From Streptomyces mirabilis (lineage in GTDB: Bacteria; Actinomycetota; Actinomycetes; Streptomycetales; Streptomycetaceae), in assembly GCF_039503195.1 (NCBI RefSeq), contig NZ_JBCJKP010000001.1:4278001-4342000 (forward strand): a DNA stretch of 64,000 nucleotides, given 5' to 3'. The position numbers were made by a program, and so were the translations under genes. Position 1 is the first letter of the stretch. Each line of letters opens with the position of its first letter. The notes beneath the pieces are model-generated. The model did no database searches and was not told the DNA's origin. It saw only the letters and a list, made by a program, of their open reading frames with translations. This document shows positions 17,095-25,394 of this stretch, one piece after another.

Positions 17095-19521
17095 TCAGTC
17101 CCGGAGCAGATCCGGCACCCCGTTCGCGTCGGGTTCGTCGCGGTCGCCGGAGACGATCGTCAGCTGCTGCGTGGCCCGGGTGAGGGCGACGTACAGCACC
17201 CGCAGCCCCGCGGGCGACTCGTCGGCGATCTCCGCCGGAGAGACGACCACCGTCGCGTCGTACTCCAGTCCCTTCGCCTCCAGGCTCCCGAGCGCCACCA
17301 CCCGTTCGCCGAGCCCGGCGAGCCAGCGGGCGGCCTCCTCACGCCGGTTCATGGCCACCACGACGCCCACCGTGCCGTCCACCCGGTCCAGCAGACGCGC
17401 GGCCTCGGCGCGCACGGTCTGCGCGAGCGAGTCCCGTGTGCCGGCGCCCGCGTGGTTCGTCGCCACGAAACGCGGCTCCACCCCGGTGGACCGTACGGCT
17501 GAGGGGGACTCGGAGCCGGGCATGGCCAGGGCGAGGACCTTGGCGGCCAGCTCGGCGATCTCGGCGGGGTTGCGGTAGTTGACGGTGAGGGCGAAGCGGC
17601 GCCGGGGACGGCTTCCCAGGGCCTCGTCACGGGCCTCCGCGGCCTCGTCGGGGTCCGACCACGAGGACTGCGCCGGGTCGCCCACGACGGTCCAGGTGGC
17701 CTGCCGGCCGCGTCTGCCCACCATCCGCCACTGCATGGGCGTGAGGTCCTGCGCCTCGTCGACGATGACGTGCGCGTACTCGACGCGCTCCTGCGCCAGC
17801 CGCTCGGCCCGCTCGCGCTGCGACTCCTCGCGTACGGGCATGAGCTCCTCGAGACCGGTGAGCTGGTCCAGCGGGTCCAGCTCCCGGCGTTTGCGGGGCC
17901 GGACGGGCATGCCCAGGATCGCCTGGAGCTCGTCCAGCATCGCCACGTCGTGGACGGACAGCCCGTCCCGCTTGAGCGAGCGCGCGACCCGGCGCACCTC
18001 GCCGGGGTTGAGGATCCGCCGCGCCCAGCGGCCGAGGCGCCGCTCGTCGGCCATCGCGGCAAGGACGCCCCGCGGGGTCAGCTCGGGCCACCAGGCGTTC
18101 AGGAAGTCGATGAAGCTGTCCTCTGAGGCGACGTCCTCGTCGAAGGACGACCGCAGCTCGGCGGCCAGCTCCGGGTCCGTGTGCCGCGTACCGGCCCCGG
18201 ACTTCGCCCACAGGGCGTCCAGCAGCAGCTTGCGGGCGCGCGGGCGCAGCAGGTTCACCGGCGCGGTCCCGCTCAGCGTGTTGTGCTTGATGCGGTCGAG
18301 CTCGGCGGCCTCCAGCTCCAGGCGCCGCCCGAAGGCGACGACACGCAGGCGGGTGGGGGTGCCCGCGGGGGCCGGCGCGGCCTCCTCGCCGAAGGCGAGC
18401 TGCTCCGGCCGGTCCCCGGCGGCGGTGGACCGGCCCGGGCTGCCGCCGGGCGTCTCCAGCGCGCCCCTGGCGACCTTCCGCAGCACCTTGAGCATCCTGT
18501 ACGAGCCCTTGGCCCGGGCGACGGCCGGGGAGTCGTACAGGGTGGCCTCCGCGCCGTCGACGAGGGAGCCGATGGCACGGATGGCGACCTGGCCCTCCTC
18601 GCCGAGGGAGGGCAGCACGCCCTCGGTGTAGGCGACCAGGAGCGGGGTCGGGGAGACGATCAGGATGCCGCCCGCGTACCGGCGGCGGTCCTGGTAGAGG
18701 AGGTAGGCCGCCCGGTGCAGGGCCACGGCCGTCTTGCCGGTGCCGGGGCCGCCCTCCACGTAGGTCACCGATGCGGCGGGGGCGCGGATCACCAGGTCCT
18801 GTTCGGCCTGGATGGACGCCACGATGTCCCGCATGGTGTGGCTGCGGGCCTGGCCGAGCGCGGCCATCAGGGCGCCGTCGCCGATCACCGGGAGTTCCCG
18901 GCCGTCGAGGGTGGCCTTGAGCTCGGGGCGCATCAGGTCGTCCTCGACGCCGAGGACCTTGCGGCCCTTGGAGCGGATGACCCGGCGGCGTACGACGCGG
19001 CCCGGGTCGACCGGTGTCGAGCGGTAGAAGGGGGCCGCGGCGGGCGCCCGCCAGTCGATGACCAGCGGCGCGTAGTCCGCGTCGAGCACCCCGATGCGGC
19101 CGATGTGGAGCGTCTCGGCGATGGAGGCGTACTGGCCGGTCTCGTCCACCTGTACGACACCCTCGGCCGGTTCGACCGCCGTGTAGGCGCCGTCCGGACC
19201 CTTCTTGCCGTCCTTCCCGAGGAGCAGGTCGATCCGGCCGAAGAGGAAGTCCTCGAACTCGTTGTTCAGGCGATTCAGATGAATCCCCGCGCGGAACACC
19301 TGGGCGTCGCGCTCCGCGAGCGCCCCCGGTGTACCGACCTGGCCGCGCTGGGCGGCGTCGTTCATCAGGAACTCCGCCTCGTGGATCTTCTCCTCGAGGC
19401 GCCGGTACACCCGGTCCAGATGTTGCTGCTCGACGCTGATCTCACGATCCCGTACGGAATCGTCCTGTGCGGAATCGTGGATCTGGTCGAGCGCGGTTTC
19501 CTGCTGAGCCTGAGCGGCCAC
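17095..19521 (-). CDS. HelD/HelR-like RNA polymerase-recycling ATPase
   Basis: 808 residues, superfamily-1 helicase fold. An N-terminal coiled coil (about 25-75, EQQHLDRVYRRLEEKIHE) precedes a UvrD-like ATPase with Walker A GGPGTGKTA (K about 263) and DEAQ box (about 588). The motor is split by a long helical insert, and a C-terminal helicase motif VALTRATQQL closes it. This arrangement is that of actinobacterial HelD proteins, which bind RNA polymerase and release stalled complexes. One branch, HelR, protects the enzyme from rifamycins. I cannot tell the branch from sequence alone, and I saw no long inverted repeat in the ~80 bases upstream. The start is ATG 19521. Confidence 0.9.
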   Translation of the reverse strand: MAAQAQQETALDQIHDSAQDDSVRDREISVEQQHLDRVYRRLEEKIHEAEFLMNDAAQRGQVGTPGALAERDAQVFRAGIHLNRLNNEFEDFLFGRIDLLLGKDGKKGPDGAYTAVEPAEGVVQVDETGQYASIAETLHIGRIGVLDADYAPLVIDWRAPAAAPFYRSTPVDPGRVVRRRVIRSKGRKVLGVEDDLMRPELKATLDGRELPVIGDGALMAALGQARSHTMRDIVASIQAEQDLVIRAPAASVTYVEGGPGTGKTAVALHRAAYLLYQDRRRYAGGILIVSPTPLLVAYTEGVLPSLGEEGQVAIRAIGSLVDGAEATLYDSPAVARAKGSYRMLKVLRKVARGALETPGGSPGRSTAAGDRPEQLAFGEEAAPAPAGTPTRLRVVAFGRRLELEAAELDRIKHNTLSGTAPVNLLRPRARKLLLDALWAKSGAGTRHTDPELAAELRSSFDEDVASEDSFIDFLNAWWPELTPRGVLAAMADERRLGRWARRILNPGEVRRVARSLKRDGLSVHDVAMLDELQAILGMPVRPRKRRELDPLDQLTGLEELMPVREESQRERAERLAQERVEYAHVIVDEAQDLTPMQWRMVGRRGRQATWTVVGDPAQSSWSDPDEAAEARDEALGSRPRRRFALTVNYRNPAEIAELAAKVLALAMPGSESPSAVRSTGVEPRFVATNHAGAGTRDSLAQTVRAEAARLLDRVDGTVGVVVAMNRREEAARWLAGLGERVVALGSLEAKGLEYDATVVVSPAEIADESPAGLRVLYVALTRATQQLTIVSGDRDEPDANGVPDLLRD

Positions 19522-19604
19522 CGGGCCCCCTTCTGACGTGCTGGGCAGCCGTCAACCGTACGCGAAGGGGACCCCGTGAGGCTACGTGCGCGCCCTGAGA
19601 TCGC

Positions 19605-20435
19605 TCACACGTTCACCTCGACGAGCCGCTTCCCGTCGAAGGTCATGACCTCGAAGTGGTCGATCTCGTTCGGGTTGAAGGCCGCGCCGCCGTGGACGTA
19701 GAGGGGTTTCTTCGCCTCTTCCGTCTTGGCGTTCGCGATGCCGTAGCCCCAGTTCGGGACGGCCCAGGAGGTCACCGTCTCGCGCTCGCCGTTCTTGCCG
19801 ACGGCGATCAGGGAGCACTTCAGCGGGCCCTTGACGTTCTTGAGCTGGAGGACGGCGTGGGTGCCCCAGTCCTTCTTCTCGATCGCGACGACCGCGTTGA
19901 CCTTGGTGCTCGGGTCCGTGGCCGACTTCTTGTCCGTCATGACGTCGAAGGCGGCCTTGGCCGGGCTGGTGGCCATCGCCCTGTCGGGCGACGCGGTGGT
20001 GGTGGTGCCGCCGCCGTTGACGGCCATCACCGTCAGCGGGCCGCCGATGATCAGCGCGGCCGCGGCGGCCACGAGGTAGAGGCCGCGCCGGCGCTTGACC
20101 GCGCGTCGCTCCGACACCTCGTCGACCAGCCGTTCCGCGAGCCGTGGGCTCGGGCGGGCGGCCAGCGACTCGCCGATGGCTGGGGTGCCCTGCGAGGCGG
20201 GCAGATCCGCGAGCGCGGCGAGCATCGGTTCCATCCCGGCGAGCTCGTCGAGCTGCTGGGCGCACCATTCGCAGGTGGCGAGATGGGCCTCGAAGGCTGT
20301 CGCCTCGGCGTCGTCGAGGATACCGAGGGCGTAGGCGCCGACGGTTTCGTGAATGTTGTCACCGGGGTTCTGCTGTCCCCGTGGTCCCTGCATGGCTCCT
20401 GGACCGCCCGTTCCGTAACCCCCGTATGTGTTCAT
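19605..20435 (-). CDS. rsuA: Anti-sigma factor with zinc finger, RsuA-like
   Basis: 276 residues. A zinc-binding anti-sigma (ZAS) domain has H29 and H51-x3-C55-x2-C58 (HLATCEWC). A basic linker (RRAVKRRRG) leads into one membrane helix (about 118-138), and an extracytoplasmic C-terminal domain of ~130 residues ends in DGKRLVEVNV. It should hold the ECF sigma factor inactive at the membrane and release it on an outside signal. The ATG overlaps the sigma stop as ATGA, so the two are made together. The C-terminal domain resembles anti-sigma-K type sensors. Synteny points to SCO2953 (rsuA). Confidence 0.93.
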   Translation of the reverse strand: MNTYGGYGTGGPGAMQGPRGQQNPGDNIHETVGAYALGILDDAEATAFEAHLATCEWCAQQLDELAGMEPMLAALADLPASQGTPAIGESLAARPSPRLAERLVDEVSERRAVKRRRGLYLVAAAAALIIGGPLTVMAVNGGGTTTTASPDRAMATSPAKAAFDVMTDKKSATDPSTKVNAVVAIEKKDWGTHAVLQLKNVKGPLKCSLIAVGKNGERETVTSWAVPNWGYGIANAKTEEAKKPLYVHGGAAFNPNEIDHFEVMTFDGKRLVEVNV

Positions 20436-20968
20436 GCCGTCACCCCCCGCTCCTCCAGCGCCAGCTTCATCGACCGCAGGGCGTAGAACACCCGGGAGCG
20501 CACGGTGCCGCTGGGTATGCCGAGCGTCTCGGCCGCCTCATTGACCGTACGCCCTTTGAAGTACGTTTCGACCAGAACTTCCCTGTGAGCAGGGGTCAGG
20601 TCGTCCAGCGCGTCCGACAGTGTCATCAGCCACAACGCCTTGTCGATCTCGTCCTCCGCGGGGATGACCTCCAGCGGTGACGGGTCCACCTCCTGCGGCC
20701 GGGCCTGCCGGCTGCGGTGGCCGTCGATGACGATGCGCCGGGCGACCGTCACCAGCCAGGGTCGTACCGAACCGGTCGCCCGATTGAGCTGACCGGCGTT
20801 CTTCCAGGCACGGATGAGTGTTTCCTGCACAACGTCCTCGGCACGCTGCCGATCCCCCGCGACCAGCCGCAGCACGTACGCGAGCAACGGACCCGCGTGT
20901 TCCCGGTACAGCGCACGCATCAGCTCCTCGTCGGGTTCGTTCGACGAAGCCGACGCAGACGGATTCAT
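20432..20968 (-). CDS. sigU: ECF RNA polymerase sigma factor, SigU-like
   Basis: 178 residues. Region 2 is visible as LYREHAGPLLAYVLRLV and QRAEDVVQETLIRAWKN, and region 4 as LTPAHREVLVETYFKGRTVNEAAETLGI followed by GTVRSRVFYALRSM (each quoted in part of the helix-turn-helix: VNEAAETLGIPSGTVRSR). It directs RNA polymerase to its own promoters when freed from the anti-sigma factor encoded next. I took ATG 20968; a GTG at 21004 would add 12 residues. The upstream 21100-21180 stretch is unusually A+T-rich and is the likely promoter. In S. coelicolor the matching pair is SCO2954/SCO2953, where unbalanced SigU blocks development. Confidence 0.93.
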   Translation of the reverse strand: MNPSASASSNEPDEELMRALYREHAGPLLAYVLRLVAGDRQRAEDVVQETLIRAWKNAGQLNRATGSVRPWLVTVARRIVIDGHRSRQARPQEVDPSPLEVIPAEDEIDKALWLMTLSDALDDLTPAHREVLVETYFKGRTVNEAAETLGIPSGTVRSRVFYALRSMKLALEERGVTA

Positions 20969-21261
20969 GCGATGTCGGGCCCTTGACCTTCGTTCATCAG
21001 CCACGGCGGAATCCTTGCGCACGCCTACCTCCGGTGTCCGGGGGATCCCCCAGTCGGTCGCTCGTCCCGGAGTACGTGTCTGGGCGTGCGCATGTTCAAA
21101 GAGGTGGGACATATTTCTTGGAAGAGTTGTGAAGGAAGTTTGTTGATCACTGCAAGCGATCGACACATCACGTACGGATGAAGCGAAGGCTCCGGATCGA
21201 GTCGTCGAGCGCGGGGCGCTGTGACGCGTTTCATACTCGGTTCACGCGCGTCACACACGGT

Positions 21262-21849
21262 TCACGCGCGGGCGAGGGCCGCCCGGCGCCGATGCCGGGC
21301 CACCCGCTCCCGGTTTCCGCACACCTCGCTGGAACACCACCGTCGCCGCCGCCCCCGGGAGGTGTCGAGATAGACGATCGGGCAGGTGTCCCCCTCGCAC
21401 TGTCTGAGGCTCGCGCGCGCCACCGGGTCGGTGAGCAGCTCGAGGGCGTCGCGGGCGATGACGGCGAGCAACCCGGGGCGGCCGGGCGGGGTGTGCAGTC
21501 GGCGCCGCAGCGAGCCGTCGTCGGCGCGTACGGCCCAGGGGGCGGGCGGGGCGGCGAGCGCGGCGGCGTTGACGCGGGCGAGCGCGGTGTCGGCGGGCCG
21601 CGCGTCCAGCTCACCGCGGACCAATTGGGCGACATGGCCACGTAGTTCGCGAAAGCCCACGAGCCAGGAGATGTCGGCCGCCGCGAGCGGGGTCCCCGGG
21701 GGGACGAGCCCGGAGCGGGTGATCCAGGCGCGCAGCCGGTCCACCGAGTCGAGCCGTTCCTCTGGGTGGGTGGTCGCGAGGAGGTCCAGGCAGATCCGCC
21801 CGGAGTCGAACCTCAGCTCGTACGAGGCCGTGGCCATGCCCGATGCCAT
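21262..21849 (-). CDS. CGNR zinc-finger / ABATE-domain transcriptional regulator
   Basis: 195 residues. The N-terminal ABATE domain (DSGRICLDLLATTHPEER) is followed by helices, then a C-terminal CGNR zinc finger: C in LRQCEGDTCPIVYLDTSRG, then WCSSEVCGNRERVARHR. These are putative stress-response regulators that bind DNA with the C-terminal finger. The start is ATG 21849; ATG 21837 is an alternative. It is divergent from a DUF1772-like membrane protein; the 178-base gap between them may hold its operator. No target is known. Confidence 0.9.
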   Translation of the reverse strand: MASGMATASYELRFDSGRICLDLLATTHPEERLDSVDRLRAWITRSGLVPPGTPLAAADISWLVGFRELRGHVAQLVRGELDARPADTALARVNAAALAAPPAPWAVRADDGSLRRRLHTPPGRPGLLAVIARDALELLTDPVARASLRQCEGDTCPIVYLDTSRGRRRRWCSSEVCGNRERVARHRRRAALARA

Positions 21850-22027
21850 GCGCCTGTCACCGCCTTGGGGTTACCGCCGTGAGGGCCGGTGGGGGTCGTA
21901 CCCCCTACAGTGCATGGCCGCACCCGCGACCGGAAGACCTGTGCCGGTCAGGGGGGTGGACGTCCGCTTATGAGACCGCGCGCCTCGGCCATGTCCGGCG
22001 CCGGACCACGCCGGTTGACTCGATGAC

Positions 22028-22585
22028 ATGACAGAGAACAGCACGGGGCGGCGTAGCACCCCCGGAGGCGTCCTGGGTGCGGCCACGGTCGCGATGGGCC
22101 TGATCGCCGGGGTCTTCTACATTTTCGCCTGCGACGTCATGCCGTCACTGGCCCGCAGTGACGACCGCGTCTTCATCGAGGTCATGCAGAACATCAACGA
22201 CGTGATCCAGAACCCGGTGTTCTTCCTGAGCTTCATGGGCGCGCTGGTCCTCACGGCGGTCTCCGCCTGGCAGTCGCGCAAGTCCCTCCACCGGTGGTGG
22301 GTGTTCGCCGCCCTCGCCGCGTACGCGCTGGCCTTCCTGTTCACGGTCGTCGTGAACGTCCCGCTCAACAACCGCCTGGCGAACGCCGGAAACCCCGCGA
22401 CGATCGCCGACCCGGCCGCCGTACGCCGACGGTTCGAGGACACCTGGGTCGCCTGGAACGTCGTACGGGCCCTGCTGTCGACGCTCGCCCTGGCCTGCCT
22501 CACCCGCGCCCTGCTCCTGTACCGCCACCGCACCTACACGTCGGCGTACTTGGAGTCGGCGGCCGGGTCGAGCGCGAGTCGGTAG
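22028..22585 (+). CDS. DUF1772 / anthrone-oxygenase-like membrane protein
   Basis: 185 residues with four membrane helices (about 15-35, 65-82, 88-110, 145-165). The conserved pattern N-x-P-L-N (VNVPLNNRLA) and a WVAWN segment are typical of the DUF1772 family. Some fungal and bacterial members act as anthrone oxygenases, but most have no known role. Its 3' end overlaps the nnaR 3' end by 52 bases on the other strand. It is divergent from the CGNR regulator and may be its target. Confidence 0.88.
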   Translation: MTENSTGRRSTPGGVLGAATVAMGLIAGVFYIFACDVMPSLARSDDRVFIEVMQNINDVIQNPVFFLSFMGALVLTAVSAWQSRKSLHRWWVFAALAAYALAFLFTVVVNVPLNNRLANAGNPATIADPAAVRRRFEDTWVAWNVVRALLSTLALACLTRALLLYRHRTYTSAYLESAAGSSASR

Positions 22586-23694
22586 CCGCGCTTGACGACG
22601 GTCTGGATGAGCTTGGGCGCGCCGAGTGCCGTACGCAGCCGGGCCATGGCCGTCTCGACGGCGTGCTCGTCCCGCCCGGCGCCCGGCAGCGCCCGCAGCA
22701 GCTCGGCCCGGGCGACCACCCAGCCGGGGCGGCGGGACAGGGCCCGCAGCAGCGACATCCCGGCGGGCGGTACGGGCCGCAACGCCCCGTCGACCATCAC
22801 GGCGTGGCCGCGGATCTCGACCCGGTGGCCGGCGATGGGCAACGTGCGGGCCCGGCCGGGGAGTTCCCGGCAGAGCAGCTGGACGAGGGGGCCGAGCCGG
22901 AAGCGCTCGGGCTGGACGGTGTCGATGCCGTGCGCCTGCAGAGGGAGCGCGGTGACGGGGCCGACGCAGGCGGGCAGGACGTCGTGATGGAGGGCCGCGA
23001 GGAGTTCGGACAGCAGACCGCGGGCCTCGGCCCTGGACAGCAGGGAGGCGGCGGCGGGCGCGCTGGTGAAGGTGAGCGCGTCCAGGCCGCGGGTGACGGT
23101 GGCGTCGAGGAGCCGGTCGACGGGACCGATGTCCTCCGGCGGCATCCACCGGTAGACGGGGACCCCCACGACCTCGGCTCCGGCGGCCCGCAGCGACTCC
23201 ACGAACCCGGGCAGCGGCTCGCCGTGCAGCTGTACGGCGATACGGCGGCCCTCGACGCCCTCCTCCAGGAGCCGGTCGAGCACCTCGGCCATGGACTCGG
23301 AGGAGGGCGACCACTCCTCGGTCAGCCCCTGGGCCCGTACGGCGCCCTTCACCTTGGGGCCACGCGCCAGCAGTTCGACCCCGCGCAACCGACCGAGCAG
23401 GGCCTCGCCGAGCCCCCACCCGTCGGCGGCCTCGATCCAGCCGCGGAAGCCGATCGCGGTGGTGGCGACCACGATGTCGGGCGCCTGGTCGATCAGCTCC
23501 TTGGTGGCGGCGAGGAGTTCGCTGTCGTCGGCGAGCGGCACGATGCGCAGGGCGGGCGCGTGCTGGACGACGGCGCCGCGTCGCTGGAGCAAAGCCCCGA
23601 GTTCGTCGGCCCGACGCGCGGCCGTCACACCCACGGTGAACCCCGCGAGGGGGCCGCAGTCCTGCCCGGCCGGTCGCTGCTGTTCGTCGTCCAT
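22534..23694 (-). CDS. nnaR: Nitrate/nitrite assimilation regulator: HemD-like domain plus winged helix
   Basis: 386 residues. Residues ~15-260 have the uroporphyrinogen-III synthase fold (GFTVGVTAARRADELGALLQ, DALTFTSAPAAASLL). Residues ~285-375 are an OmpR-type winged helix (RPGWVVARAELL, HAVETAMARLRTALG, VVKRGYRLA). This fusion matches NnaR (SCO2958), a GlnR co-activator of nitrate and nitrite assimilation genes in S. coelicolor. In M. tuberculosis a similar gene also sits beside a narK. The gene lies just downstream of narK on the same strand, with a strong hairpin between. Whether the HemD domain still has enzyme activity is not visible. Confidence 0.9.
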   Translation of the reverse strand: MDDEQQRPAGQDCGPLAGFTVGVTAARRADELGALLQRRGAVVQHAPALRIVPLADDSELLAATKELIDQAPDIVVATTAIGFRGWIEAADGWGLGEALLGRLRGVELLARGPKVKGAVRAQGLTEEWSPSSESMAEVLDRLLEEGVEGRRIAVQLHGEPLPGFVESLRAAGAEVVGVPVYRWMPPEDIGPVDRLLDATVTRGLDALTFTSAPAAASLLSRAEARGLLSELLAALHHDVLPACVGPVTALPLQAHGIDTVQPERFRLGPLVQLLCRELPGRARTLPIAGHRVEIRGHAVMVDGALRPVPPAGMSLLRALSRRPGWVVARAELLRALPGAGRDEHAVETAMARLRTALGAPKLIQTVVKRGYRLALDPAADSKYADV

Positions 23695-23736
23695 GGCTCT
23701 CGTCTCGCGCTGGGGGTCTACGTACGGTCACGGCCG

Positions 23737-23770
23737 ACCGAGCCTGTCAACGCCCCGTGACAGGCTCGGT
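23737..23770 (-). terminator. Terminator between narK and nnaR
   Basis: A perfect 13-bp stem (23737-23749 with 23758-23770) with an 8-base loop, 26 bases past the narK stop. It suggests narK and nnaR are separately transcribed or that read-through is limited. Confidence 0.75.
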
Positions 23771-23795
23771 TCCCCTTGATGTCACCCGTGTTACG

Positions 23796-25175
23796 TCAGA
23801 CCTCGACGTAGCTGAGCTGCGGCTTCGCCTCTGCGGCAGTGGCCGTACGGGTCTGGGCGGCGGGGCCGCGAAGGTATACGGCCCAGGTCACCAGGAAGCA
23901 CAGCGCGTAGAAGGCGAGGAAGGCCACGAAGGCGCCGGTGCCGGAGCCGTAGGACAGGAAGGACTGCCGGAAGGCGAGGTTGATGCCGACGCCGCCGAGC
24001 GCGCCCACCGCGCCGATGAGGCCCATGGAGGCGCCGGACAGCCGCCGCCCGTAGGAGGCGGCAGCCTCCCCTTCCAGTCCCTTGGCGACGGCCTTGGCCT
24101 GGAAGATGCCCGGGATCATCTTGTACGTCGAGCCGTTGCCGAGCCCGGTGAGCACGAACAGCGCGATGAACGCGATCGTGAACAGGGGAAGCGACTTCTG
24201 GGTGGAGGCGACGACGATGACACCGGTCGCGCCGGCCATGGCGACGAAGTTCCACAGCGTGATGCGCGCGCCGCCGTAGCGGTCGGCGAGCCAGCCGCCC
24301 ACGGGGCGGATCAGCGAGCCGAGCAGCGGGCCGATGAAGGTGACGTAGGCCGCCTGCAGCGGAGTGCGGCCGAACTGGTTCTGGAGCACCTGCCCGAAAG
24401 CGAAGCTGTAGCCGATGAACGACCCGAAGGTGCCGATGTAGAGGAAGGACATGATCCAGGTGTGGGCGTCCTTCGCGGCGTCCCTGGCGGCGCCGGTGTC
24501 GTTCTTCACGGACGCGATGTTGTCCATGGAGACGGCGGCGAGCACGGCGGCGACGACGATCAGCGGGATGTAGATCCCCAGCAGGACCCTCGGTCCCCCG
24601 TTCGCGCCGATGATCGCGAGCGCCACGAGCTGGATGACGGGCACGCCGATGTTTCCGCCGCCCGCGTTGAGACCGAGCGCCCAGCCCTTCTTCCTCAGCG
24701 GGAAGAAGGCGTTGATGTTGGTCATGCTGGAGGCGAAGTTGCCGCCGCCGATGCCGGCGAGCAGACCGACGAGCAGGAAGGTGTCGAACGAGGTCCCCGG
24801 CTTCATCACCACGAACGCGGCGACGCTCGGGACGAGCAGCAGGCTCGCCGAGACGATGGTCCAGTTCCGGCCGCCGAAGATCGCCACCGCGAAGGTGTAC
24901 GGCACCCGCACCACGGCTCCGACCAGCGTCACCATCGAGGTGAGCATGAACTTGTCGGCCGGGGTGAGCCCGTACTCGGGGCCCATGAAGAGCACCATCA
25001 CCGACCACATGGTCCAGATCGAGAACCCGATGTGCTCGGAGAGCACGGAGAAGAGCAGGTTCCGCCGGGCGACCTTCTCACCCGTCTCTTTCCAGAAGGT
25101 CTCGTCCTCCGGGTCCCACTCCTGGATCCAGCGGCCTCCCCTGCTCGGTGCGGGGGCTGTATTAGGGGCTGTCAT
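23796..25175 (-). CDS. narK: Nitrate/nitrite transporter, NarK family (MFS)
   Basis: 459 residues with about 12 membrane helices. The nitrate signature motifs are present: GIGGGNFASSMTNINAFFP in the first half with LNAGGGNIGV after it, and a second Gly-rich segment GAVGALGGVGINLAFRQ in the second half. It moves nitrate in or nitrite out. A soluble N-terminus (WDPEDETFW) precedes helix 1. The start is ATG 25175. The adjacent nnaR supports a role in nitrogen assimilation. It is separate from the mat operon that ends upstream. Confidence 0.95.
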   Translation of the reverse strand: MTAPNTAPAPSRGGRWIQEWDPEDETFWKETGEKVARRNLLFSVLSEHIGFSIWTMWSVMVLFMGPEYGLTPADKFMLTSMVTLVGAVVRVPYTFAVAIFGGRNWTIVSASLLLVPSVAAFVVMKPGTSFDTFLLVGLLAGIGGGNFASSMTNINAFFPLRKKGWALGLNAGGGNIGVPVIQLVALAIIGANGGPRVLLGIYIPLIVVAAVLAAVSMDNIASVKNDTGAARDAAKDAHTWIMSFLYIGTFGSFIGYSFAFGQVLQNQFGRTPLQAAYVTFIGPLLGSLIRPVGGWLADRYGGARITLWNFVAMAGATGVIVVASTQKSLPLFTIAFIALFVLTGLGNGSTYKMIPGIFQAKAVAKGLEGEAAASYGRRLSGASMGLIGAVGALGGVGINLAFRQSFLSYGSGTGAFVAFLAFYALCFLVTWAVYLRGPAAQTRTATAAEAKPQLSYVEV

Positions 25176-25394
25176 GACGCCTCCACGGTTCTCCGGTGCG
25201 GTGCCCAGGTGTCGTACAACGACTGACTGAGTCCCGAAGGTAGGGAGGACGCGTTTCGAGGCTGTGGCTGTGAGTGACCGGAAAGGAACGTTGCTCTCAC
25301 GAGAGCGAGGGGGCGACGGTGAGGACTTCCGGATGAGGACGGCTCGGTGAAGACCGGGTGAGGACGTCCGGGGTGCCGTCGCCCCTGCCTGTGT

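Noticed and set aside
19522..19604. Rifamycin-associated element upstream of the HelD-like gene
   Set aside because: No long inverted repeat is visible in the short gap to the anti-sigma gene.
25176..25300. GlnR box upstream of narK (GTCAC...GAAAC)
   Set aside because: The spacing is 16 rather than the expected 17 bases and the middle elements do not fit well. Too weak to annotate.
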